A stretch of 56,272 nucleotides of DNA from Bacteroidaceae bacterium. GTDB taxonomy: Bacteria > Bacteroidota > Bacteroidia > Bacteroidales > Bacteroidaceae. A program made the position numbers and the translations under genes. The notes below the pieces were generated by a model. The model saw nothing but the letters and a program-made list of their open reading frames with translations, ran no database searches and had not been told where the DNA came from. The stretch spans positions 1 to 56,272 of the forward strand of contig JAFTNW010000031.1 in assembly GCA_017451695.1 (NCBI GenBank). The letters are read 5' to 3'. Shown here in pieces: positions 1-8,086 of the stretch (its first letter is position 1; each line of letters starts with the position of its first letter).

Positions 1-1494
1 AAGAGTTTCTATATTGTTTTTTAATGTTCTTTTGTCGGATATGGTTCTTATCGGAGGATAGTCTGTTCTTCGTAAAAACTCGTTAAATTGTTTATCGTTA
101 TATAACTCAATATTTCTTTGTATTTTGAATAAATGCCTAATAAGATTATCACGTTTAGATCCTTTCTTCTTATCATCGTCATCGCTTTGTTTCTTGTCAT
201 CCAACAATTGATCTTTATCAATATGTATCTTTGACAACAGACTATAATCGTAATTTAATGCATAGGAATAAAGATATCCATTGGCGTCTATAAATTGTTG
301 CATACTAGGAGTCGGCTGTACTTTCTTTAATTCTTTACCGCTTTTTCCCCGTTGCAGAAATTCAACAACCTCTCCAAATGTCTTATCTGAAAAATCCTCC
401 ATTATATTATTATCTTTAATATAATCTTTGATTCTTTTCTTGAATGCAAGAATTAAATCTTTATCATATACATCCATTAATGTTCTAAAACCAGCTTTGT
501 GAGCGATGAGATTATGTGTTAAGTTTAATTCTTTAGTTTTATTAGCACAACTAAAATCCCAACCATAATTCTCCGATAAAAAATGCTCAACATTGCTAAT
601 ATCGTCATTATCTGAATACAAGAATAAAACACTACCATCTTTTAATGTTCCTTCGACCATGTTTGGAGCAGTAATATCGCCAGATGCTTCTTGAATGATG
701 CCGTCTGTTCTTAGTCTATTTGCAAGCGTGATGACAGCTCGTGGATTTCTTCGATTTTGAACCTTCTTTACCTCTTTAACTTGTCCTTTACCATCTCCTT
801 TATATGCATCAATATCGCCGATACCAGTATCATATATAGCTTGCATTGCATCACCAAAGAAACCAATAATACATTTCTTAGTAGTTCTCGGCAAATACTC
901 TAATAATATCTTTACAACCTCTTCATGAGTGTCTTGGTATTCATCTATAAAAATAAACTTATACTTATCTTTTACAATATCGCATAATTTCCAGTATTTA
1001 CGGAACATATACTCGGAAAGAATCAATAATTCATCATGGGAAATAATTCCATCTCTAAGTTTTAAATATTCTTTGTACTGAATACTTACTGGTTCTTCTC
1101 TGTTTTCATAATAATCCGATGGGACACTTGTTAAGTCATCAATTTTTAACTGTTTTACATTTTCATCATTAAATAGTGCTATCAGCGACTCTTTAAGTTC
1201 CTTTTGAAAATGTTTAATATTATCCCATAAAAAATCGTGGATGGTGGACACATTTAAGTTCTTATGATTTACACGTTCCTCAATCTCCTTTACCGCAGCA
1301 TTGGTATATGTTATACAAGCGACTTTGACTGTTGGGTTACTTGTTAATACTTGTTTGATTACTTGTACTAAAGAATATGTCTTACCGCTTCCTGCTCCAC
1401 CACTGAGCAGAAAGTTCTCATTGCTATTAATGAGTTCCATAATTTGCAGAAACTCATCTTTTTGAAATTCATTAATTAGTCTTTCTTCAGCCAT
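1..1494 (-). CDS. UvrD/Rep-like superfamily I helicase (partial, C-terminus outside window)
   Basis: Read from ATG at 1494 leftward, the frame stays open for 498 codons to the window edge. Visible motifs: Walker A GGAGSGKT (about residues 31-38), motif Ia-like STIHDFLW, Walker B FIFIDEYQDTH, motif III-like GDAMQ, and a motif IV-like HNLIAHKAGF near residue 325. These mark an SF1A (UvrD/Rep/PcrA) DNA helicase. Helicase motifs V and VI are not yet reached, so the whole protein is well above 498 residues, longer than the textbook Gabija GajB (about 494 aa, from memory). It starts 19 nt inside the 3' end of the OLD-family nuclease gene, so translational coupling is likely. Pairing of an OLD nuclease with a UvrD helicase is the Gabija arrangement; the role in phage defence is inference. 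The AT-rich composition differs from the housekeeping part of the window. Confidence 0.88.
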   Translation of the reverse strand, partial: MAEERLINEFQKDEFLQIMELINSNENFLLSGGAGSGKTYSLVQVIKQVLTSNPTVKVACITYTNAAVKEIEERVNHKNLNVSTIHDFLWDNIKHFQKELKESLIALFNDENVKQLKIDDLTSVPSDYYENREEPVSIQYKEYLKLRDGIISHDELLILSEYMFRKYWKLCDIVKDKYKFIFIDEYQDTHEEVVKILLEYLPRTTKKCIIGFFGDAMQAIYDTGIGDIDAYKGDGKGQVKEVKKVQNRRNPRAVITLANRLRTDGIIQEASGDITAPNMVEGTLKDGSVLFLYSDNDDISNVEHFLSENYGWDFSCANKTKELNLTHNLIAHKAGFRTLMDVYDKDLILAFKKRIKDYIKDNNIMEDFSDKTFGEVVEFLQRGKSGKELKKVQPTPSMQQFIDANGYLYSYALNYDYSLLSKIHIDKDQLLDDKKQSDDDDKKKGSKRDNLIRHLFKIQRNIELYNDKQFNEFLRRTDYPPIRTISDKRTLKNNIETL

Positions 1495-3566
1495 AATAAT
1501 CCTTCTCTTATATATGATGGTATTTGCCAATTATCATATTTGTCATTTGTATGGAATAGAATATCCATTGCAAAGTAGGTTTTCTTTTTTACACAATTAG
1601 TAGCTAAATCATATGCATCAGTATTTGCAACGTCAAATGACTCTCTATTTTTAAGCCCCATAAATTCATTTCTGTTTGTATTAACAAAGTTTCGATTTAT
1701 ATGAATAAAGGCGTCTTCAAAACTTCTGGCATTATATTCATTTTCCTTCGTTTGATAGGCTATACACAATTTGCCATTATTCTGTACAACCCAAGCATTA
1801 TTGACTTTATCGAATATTTTATCATTTAGTGTGTAACTCTTTAAATTATCTAATGTTACACTGCCAAAGTAATGTGATATCGCAGAATTAGAATAAGATA
1901 CACCTTCTGCCACTCTACATTTCTCTCCCTTAACATCAATCGTGTCTATATCTGTTATAATCAAAGTTTTAATTCCTAAGAATGCTATAAATTTATCGAA
2001 TATTTGAGAATATGCTCCAACTTCGATAATAGATATGTTTTGCGATAACAATGGTAAATATGGGTCTTTCTCTGCATTATTTTTGAATGTCTCAGCTTCT
2101 TCTATATCTATTTTCTTCATCATTGTTGGAATAAGCATTCGCTCTGTATCACCTTCAATCAGTATAGCTTTTTCTGCAAAAAATATTTCGGCCCTACTAA
2201 TTGTAAGATACTGAGTTAAAAAATGATATTCCTTGCTTTCCTCATCATATTCCTTTTTAAGATCTTTCAAATTCTTAGCAACAACACTATTGTCCCCACT
2301 CTTCTTGAGATACTTAACATCATCAAAGTCACTATCTGCCACGATATGAGAAGAATGTGTTGTTATTATGTATTGTAGCTTTCGGCATTCTCCGTCTTCG
2401 CGTTTTATTCCTTCTCTCAACAGATTCTTGATATTCTTAATGAACACATATTGCATTTGTGGATGAGTGTGTGCTTCTGGTTCTTCTATAAATAGTAAGT
2501 TTATATCAGCAGGGGTTCTCTCCTTTTCTCTTTTAAACTCTTGAATAAGGATCTCTATCTCAAATATCATACAGATTAGGTTCATATAACCTAACCCATT
2601 ATAATGTTCAGGTAGTTTATTATTGTCATCATGCTTATATACAACTGTCGTATTGCCCTTAAGCAATTCTCGATGTTGTAAATTGGATATGATTTCTATT
2701 TCTGATTCATTAGGTTTTAGCCCTCCAAAATCTCCGACCTTAGCTATTATATCCTTGAATAGATCTACATATATCTTACTTAATTGATCGTCTGTTTCAC
2801 TAAGTTTATCTTTAAAGCCTTCGACTGCTTCACTTTGCTTTTGCTTAGCCTCTGTCCTTTCATATATTATTGAGGTTTGAGTCGATAATGTTTTATCTAC
2901 ATCCTTATTTGCAACATCTCTACGAGCACTAATATATTTGAAGTTTATTATATCTTTTGTACTTATCAACTCTTTATCTAAGTCAATATAATTATTCTCA
3001 TTTAGATTTCGTGTATCTTTATTTATCTCAATAGATTTCCTTTTAAAATGAAAATAATTAGAAGACATATCTGAAAGAAAATCATAGAGTTTCTTGGCTT
3101 TATATTGATTATTTAATTCGTGTTTATGTTCTTCTTTAATCTTAAACTCTACCCAATCTTTTTTTAGATCAACGTATTTGTCATATGATAATATATATTC
3201 AAACCCCAAAACTATCAGGTTATTATCAGGATCCAAATCCATCATAACCCTACTCAAATTTTCTAGATTACAAGTTTCAGTGTATTCGATAAAAATTTTT
3301 AATTTAATTCCGACTTCTGTATAGTGTTCGGGGTCTATAACTTCACTATTTATTAGCCCCGACAGTTCTTCTTTAAAATCAATATTAAAATCATCGAAAT
3401 GAAATTTATTGCTTTCTGAACGATTAAGAAACTTATCGAGAGCAGACAAAATAGAGGTCTTACCTGAATTATTTTTACCAATTATCAAGGATAATTCATC
3501 CTCAATATCTATTGAAAAATTTTTCAATAGTCGGAAGTTTTCAATCTGAATCTTATATATTTTCAT
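1476..3566 (-). CDS. OLD-family ATP-dependent endonuclease (GajA-like: ABC ATPase + TOPRIM)
   Basis: A 696-residue protein. The N-terminus (IYKIQIENFRLLKNF) opens a SMC/ABC-type ATPase with Walker A GKNNSGKTS at about 30-38, an ABC-like segment GLGYMNL, and Walker B LLFIEEPEAHTHP. The C-terminal third carries a TOPRIM domain starting at AILIEGDTERMLIP and later LIITDIDT. This order is that of class 2 OLD proteins such as GajA, which nick DNA in an ATP/nucleotide-regulated way. I chose ATG 3566 over an upstream in-frame ATG at 3602 because a perfect -7 box lies at 3600-3607, so the longer form would begin inside the promoter. The 3' end overlaps the following UvrD-like helicase gene by 19 nt. 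The length exceeds GajA (about 578 aa), so this is Gabija-like rather than certainly Gabija. Confidence 0.88.
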   Translation of the reverse strand: MKIYKIQIENFRLLKNFSIDIEDELSLIIGKNNSGKTSILSALDKFLNRSESNKFHFDDFNIDFKEELSGLINSEVIDPEHYTEVGIKLKIFIEYTETCNLENLSRVMMDLDPDNNLIVLGFEYILSYDKYVDLKKDWVEFKIKEEHKHELNNQYKAKKLYDFLSDMSSNYFHFKRKSIEINKDTRNLNENNYIDLDKELISTKDIINFKYISARRDVANKDVDKTLSTQTSIIYERTEAKQKQSEAVEGFKDKLSETDDQLSKIYVDLFKDIIAKVGDFGGLKPNESEIEIISNLQHRELLKGNTTVVYKHDDNNKLPEHYNGLGYMNLICMIFEIEILIQEFKREKERTPADINLLFIEEPEAHTHPQMQYVFIKNIKNLLREGIKREDGECRKLQYIITTHSSHIVADSDFDDVKYLKKSGDNSVVAKNLKDLKKEYDEESKEYHFLTQYLTISRAEIFFAEKAILIEGDTERMLIPTMMKKIDIEEAETFKNNAEKDPYLPLLSQNISIIEVGAYSQIFDKFIAFLGIKTLIITDIDTIDVKGEKCRVAEGVSYSNSAISHYFGSVTLDNLKSYTLNDKIFDKVNNAWVVQNNGKLCIAYQTKENEYNARSFEDAFIHINRNFVNTNRNEFMGLKNRESFDVANTDAYDLATNCVKKKTYFAMDILFHTNDKYDNWQIPSYIREGLLWLKKD

Positions 3567-3599
3567 AGTGCCTTGAATAAGAGTACGACCAATTATTAG

Positions 3600-3607
3600 C
3601 AAAGGTA
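3600..3607 (-). promoter_or_regulatory. -7 box of the OLD-helicase operon
   Basis: On the minus strand the sequence reads TACCTTTG, a perfect match to the Bacteroidota sigma-70-type -7 motif TAnnTTTG. Transcription would start near 3593, about 27 nt before the ATG at 3566. No well-spaced -33 TTG is seen. It gives the OLD/helicase pair its own promoter, independent of the restriction-modification operon upstream. Confidence 0.6.
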
Positions 3608-3670
3608 ATTGTTATTTTGCAATTATTTCATTTTCAACGGAGAATAATTTGTTGACAGGATTTCAAAAGA

Positions 3671-3711
3671 AAACCACCGTAAACTATGTTATGCATAATT
3701 TATGGTGGTTT
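3671..3711 (-). terminator. Hairpin terminator after the res gene
   Basis: Arms AAACCACCGTAAA (3671-3683) and TTTATGGTGGTTT (3699-3711) pair with one G-T wobble; a short inner TATG/CATA stem extends it. On the minus strand the stem is followed by a T-rich run. It separates the end of the SNF2-mod-res operon from the promoter of the OLD operon. Confidence 0.65.
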
Positions 3712-3733
3712 ATAAATCTTTATTGCCTATGAA

Positions 3734-6376
3734 TCAGATCTCTAAAGATTGTTTCATTGCGATATCAAAGATGTGACGTTTGCTTTCAGTGAAGAATGGC
3801 ATCCCCCACACATTAAAGTTGGTACTTTGGGTAGAGAAACGAATATCTGCATTCTCTCTAATCTGTTTCATTGCATCCTCTTTCCATTTGTCTGTACTTC
3901 TCAAATGTTCGCCTTTCGGCTCAATGAATATCTGGATATAATCAGTCTTTGCATTATCGTTCTTCTTTTTCAAGAATAGTACATAATCCGGTTGATAGGC
4001 ACCCTCAGATGTGAAACTATATATTTTCAAATCCTTTTCATTGCGTAGCAAGTATATATCGTGGTACTTTTCTGCAAGTTTTGGATATATAGACTCTATG
4101 TATCGGATAAGATGTTTTTCTTCTGATGTTCCGAAACAATCTTCGTATGCGTGCCAATCGGCTTTAGACAGGTCCATACGTAGATACATATTCTCGGTTT
4201 CCAACATAGACTTACCTAGTTCCTTATCAGATGAACCATCAAGTGAGAATTTCTGTGTACGCTCACGGAACACATCCTTTATCTGCTTAGGTCTGAACAA
4301 TTTTGTTCCCTTATATCCGATACCACCTTTTGATAGCAATGGTTCTATCTGACGAAGAACCTCTATTGCACAAAAGAGTTTCTCTTTTTGAGTCAAGTTA
4401 TCTAACACCTCTTGCTTGGCGTATATAAGAATATTGATTCCGGCCAAATATGAATTGCTTTCAATAAAATCTTTTATAGACTCTAAATTGGGATAGGTAT
4501 CTTTAAGATTGGAAAACTTAAAAGTCTCAAAACGATTAATTGCAGCACGAATAACGTGATTACCCAAGTCTCCAAATTTATATGCTCGATAAGGTACAGA
4601 GGTTGTGTTTGATGAAGTACCGGATTCAAAAACCAAACTTGTACTCATATCCCCACTCTTTATGCGTACCTTATATTCTTTGTTCAGAATAGCTTCGCCT
4701 AAAGATGTGATTTCCTCATTGAGCATATATGGTTCAAGCTCATTCGCAAATACATATCCGTCATTATAAAGTGATGTTTTCTTGAAAGAGTCTTTGAATT
4801 TAAGTTCTACTATTTTCACTTTTTCGGCTACAATACCAGTCTGAACCATTGCTTGTTTTAGTTCGGTCAGATATTTTGGATTACTTACACTATGATAGTG
4901 CAAAGTTTCCAAAGCCCTTAATCTATTCGTCGTATCATTGTCAAATTTTCTTTCTCCGATTTTTAATTCTCCCGTAGGCTCTGTAAAGGGCATATATCTG
5001 GCTCCGCGACCTATTAGCTGAGCCTCTTGCATTGTGGTCTTACCTACTTTGCCATGTCCAGAGTCTCGTGTTTCGTAAAGGCGTACAATATCGAATAAGT
5101 TCAGTACATCCCATCCCTCATTAAGCATATCAACAGCGAACACAACACGGAACTCATTGTCCTTTGCTTCCAATGAATTTAATTTCAATTGTTTGTCGGG
5201 AGATATGTTAATACCATCAACCAATAATAGATTTTCTTCTTTAAAATCTTCTTTTATTTCAAGGAGCAGATTATCAAGCTCTATTCCTTGTTCTGATACA
5301 TATGAGAATACATCAAGCATATCGCCTTTTGCATTGGTTGCAATACGTTCAATATCTTCTATATTCAGTCGTTTAATGGTATTCACAAATTCGTCATAGA
5401 AACGCTTGTTGTCGGCAATGGTTTTCGATTTAAGCATCATAACGGGTTTGATATCCTGATGGATACTAGAGAACAGTTTTCTCTTGTATTGGCTCAACAA
5501 CACGCACTGAATAGCTCTGTCTATTGGTGATAAATCACTTTGAACAACCGATATATCTTTTGAGTACCCATCTTCACGAAACTTCTTCAACGGATAATCA
5601 AAGATTACTTTATTCTCATACTTATCTGCAATATTCGCATCTTGGAAGTCTTCTGTTGCTGTAAACTCCAATAACACATTAGCTTCATTGCTATGAAAAA
5701 TCTTCATCACAGTTGTTTCCCAATCTTCAGTAGATTCAAAATCACAATCAGCGAACAATGAACCTTGTTCTGCAACTACAGTTTTCTTGCCTTTCTTAGT
5801 CGCAGTATTGGTGTGATGCGCTTCATCAGATATAAGTACAATTCTTTTGTCTGCAAAATCTTCTATGGTAACAGCATTCTCTTTCGGTGTATTAAGAGAA
5901 GTGTGTAGTCCTTGAATGGTTGTCAAACATAGGTTTATGCAGTTATCATCTACCGCCTGAAAATTATCTACAAGTCTTATTTCTACTTGCTTGTTGCCAA
6001 TATTGATTGACTGTCCGAAAAGGTATTTTGCCGATGCTGTATTCAGAAAATTATCTTTCGTCTTTTCTATGATATTTGTAGAATCAACAAAGAAAAGGAA
6101 GTTGCGATACCCCTGTTCGTAAAGATAGAGCATAGCACCAGCCATAATAAGTGTCTTACCACTACCCGTTGCCATGTGAAACAATAGATGTGGTTTAAGT
6201 TCTTTCGCATCAAAATCATTTTTCCAATAAGTAATGAAATACTTAAAGCATTCCTCTTGATAAGGACGCAGTTTCATCATCGGGTTAAGCGAGGTCGCAA
6301 AATATTTTGGCATTTCAATATCAGCAATCGAACGTTTGCCAAATTCTTCACGAAGCGTATCCTGTAAGTATTTCAT
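3734..6376 (-). CDS. Type III restriction enzyme Res-like subunit (SF2 helicase + PD-(D/E)XK nuclease)
   Basis: An 880-residue protein. The N-terminal half is an SF2 helicase: Walker A MATGSGKT at 68-75, DEAH box LISDEAHHTN at 181-190, motif III region EFTATEDF, and the second RecA domain with a motif VI-like AQLIGRGARYMPF. The C-terminus has a PD-(D/E)XK-type nuclease signature, PDYVLFL near 796 followed by IEPKGEHL near 820. This is the usual Res layout of type III R-M enzymes, which translocate or slide on DNA and cut when bound to a methylation-specificity (Mod) subunit. It starts 4 nt downstream of mod, so they share a transcript. Res itself looks intact; because Res needs Mod for target recognition, the mod frameshift would make this copy silent in the assembled state. 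Confidence 0.88.
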   Translation of the reverse strand: MKYLQDTLREEFGKRSIADIEMPKYFATSLNPMMKLRPYQEECFKYFITYWKNDFDAKELKPHLLFHMATGSGKTLIMAGAMLYLYEQGYRNFLFFVDSTNIIEKTKDNFLNTASAKYLFGQSINIGNKQVEIRLVDNFQAVDDNCINLCLTTIQGLHTSLNTPKENAVTIEDFADKRIVLISDEAHHTNTATKKGKKTVVAEQGSLFADCDFESTEDWETTVMKIFHSNEANVLLEFTATEDFQDANIADKYENKVIFDYPLKKFREDGYSKDISVVQSDLSPIDRAIQCVLLSQYKRKLFSSIHQDIKPVMMLKSKTIADNKRFYDEFVNTIKRLNIEDIERIATNAKGDMLDVFSYVSEQGIELDNLLLEIKEDFKEENLLLVDGINISPDKQLKLNSLEAKDNEFRVVFAVDMLNEGWDVLNLFDIVRLYETRDSGHGKVGKTTMQEAQLIGRGARYMPFTEPTGELKIGERKFDNDTTNRLRALETLHYHSVSNPKYLTELKQAMVQTGIVAEKVKIVELKFKDSFKKTSLYNDGYVFANELEPYMLNEEITSLGEAILNKEYKVRIKSGDMSTSLVFESGTSSNTTSVPYRAYKFGDLGNHVIRAAINRFETFKFSNLKDTYPNLESIKDFIESNSYLAGINILIYAKQEVLDNLTQKEKLFCAIEVLRQIEPLLSKGGIGYKGTKLFRPKQIKDVFRERTQKFSLDGSSDKELGKSMLETENMYLRMDLSKADWHAYEDCFGTSEEKHLIRYIESIYPKLAEKYHDIYLLRNEKDLKIYSFTSEGAYQPDYVLFLKKKNDNAKTDYIQIFIEPKGEHLRSTDKWKEDAMKQIRENADIRFSTQSTNFNVWGMPFFTESKRHIFDIAMKQSLEI

Positions 6377-6380
6377 AATG

Positions 6381-8077
6381 TTACTTCGTTTGATAAAATT
6401 GGTTATTTATCTTCTTATCGTTTTCACTGATGCCAAACTCTGCATTGTCAATCTCGGAATATGGAACATAAAGCAAGTTCTTATCTAAGCACTCTATGAG
6501 AAAACGCTTTTGGTCTTCAATCGCAAGAGCTGTAAAGTCTTCTGCATTGGCATCAATTTCTTTGGGATTTGCTTTCCAACTAAGGAATCCTGTTTCTTGT
6601 ATTTGTTCCCATATAGTAGCAAGTTCTTCTGTAGATGTTGCTTGCTCAATGTTGTCAACAAATTGCTGGTTTGCTTTTGCAAGTTCGCAATAAACAAACT
6701 CTTCCCCTTTGAATCTATTAAGCATTAGAGAAATTGTATCGTCCAATTGCTCGACCAATATAAACTGACGTTGTAAATAGTTTGAAACATATCCTGTCGT
6801 TCCACTACCAGCAAAGAAATCTAAGACTAAGTCTCCTTTATTGGTCGCCTGTTTGATGATACGCTCCATTAATTTATATGGTTTCTCCGTTAAATATCCA
6901 GTTCTCTTCTGCCCATCTACCCTTATTCTGGCTGCCACGGCTGCTTTAAACCAATCCGAATTATTAATTGCATTTTCTTCTTGTTGGAGAATTTCAAGTT
7001 CAGACCTTAAATCTTCGGATGTATGAAACAATTCCCACCAATCTTCAGGTATTTTCCCTTTGTCAGTATAACTACCACTAACGTCAGCGGTCATTTCTCC
7101 ATTAAAGCCTCCAACATGAACCTCTGATTCCATTCTAACATCATCTCCATTAAATGTCCAATTATCAACACTTTTAGAGTACCACAGAATATTATCATGC
7201 TTTCTATTCAGTTGTTTCATTTTTGGAGAGCCGGGACCATTGTAACACCATATAATTTCATTTCTAAAATGGCCTCTTCCAAAAATTTCATCTAGAAGAA
7301 GTTTGCAATAATGAACTTCATTCCAATCAACTGCACATATATGCTACCATCCTCAGACAATAAATCGTAGGCAAGTTGTAGCCTATTTCGCATAAAGGTC
7401 AGCCATGTAGAATGATTAAAACTGTCATTATATCCAAAACTATCATTGCCTGTATTATAAGGAGGATCAATATAAATCAACTTCACTTTACCTGCATACT
7501 TCTTTTTCAGAGAGTGCAGTGCGAGCAGATTGTTACCTTTAATGATAAGGTTATCATACATTGAAATGCTATCTACTTCTCGCTCGCCATCGGCATCATA
7601 TCGTTTGAATTTGGTTAGTACCTTTGGTTCCGTCAAGCGATTGATTTCATCTGGAGCAAGAATCTCGTTCCAAAATACTTCGTTGCGTTTTGCATCCTCT
7701 TTTGTTTGCCCACCTTCGAGTACACAATCTTTGTATGGCCACGAAAGAACAACCTCGCGACTCTCGGAAAGAAAGTCACCATCTTCGTTGGTTAAGCCAA
7801 CTTTATTTTTAAACGAAGTATAGCTATCGGGCAAGAATCGTTTGTTCATTACAAACTTCTGAAACTTGACCTTATCAAATACCAAAACACCTTCAACCTC
7901 CGTAAAGAAATTGCGTTTTAATCCATCGTGTTGAAGTAATTTTGCAATTAACTCGGGACGGAGTGCGAGAGCAGCCTCGACAATCGCATTTTTTAGGAGT
8001 ACACCATCTTCTGTACAATAGGTGCTTTCCATACGAAGAAGTTTCTCTAATTCTATAAATAGGTTCTTGTTGTCCAT
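6381..8077 (-). pseudogene. Type III N6-adenine DNA methyltransferase Mod, split by a one-base frameshift
   Basis: The N-terminal part (ATG 8077) carries the catalytic IDPPYNTGNDSFGYND motif (motif IV) and then runs into a stop at 7292. The C-terminal part, ending at 6381, carries motif I LDFFAGSGTTGY; motif IV before motif I is the beta-class order of type III Mod proteins. Between them, the other frame of about 7330-7220 reads DWNEVHYCKLLLDEIFGRG, the sequence expected to follow GSIYVQ. One missing base near 7329-7331 (a Mod would be expected to read VQIDWNE) explains the break. No simple-sequence repeat sits at the site, so it is not classic slipped-strand phase variation. It could be a real mutation or a sequencing/assembly error. 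It follows the SNF2 gene by 9 nt and precedes res by 4 nt. Confidence 0.85.
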
Positions 8078-8086
8078 ATTATCGGG

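Noticed and set aside
3567..3602. Upstream ATG at 3602 for the OLD nuclease
   Set aside because: It would start within the -7 box at 3600-3607 and add 12 residues not typical of the family.
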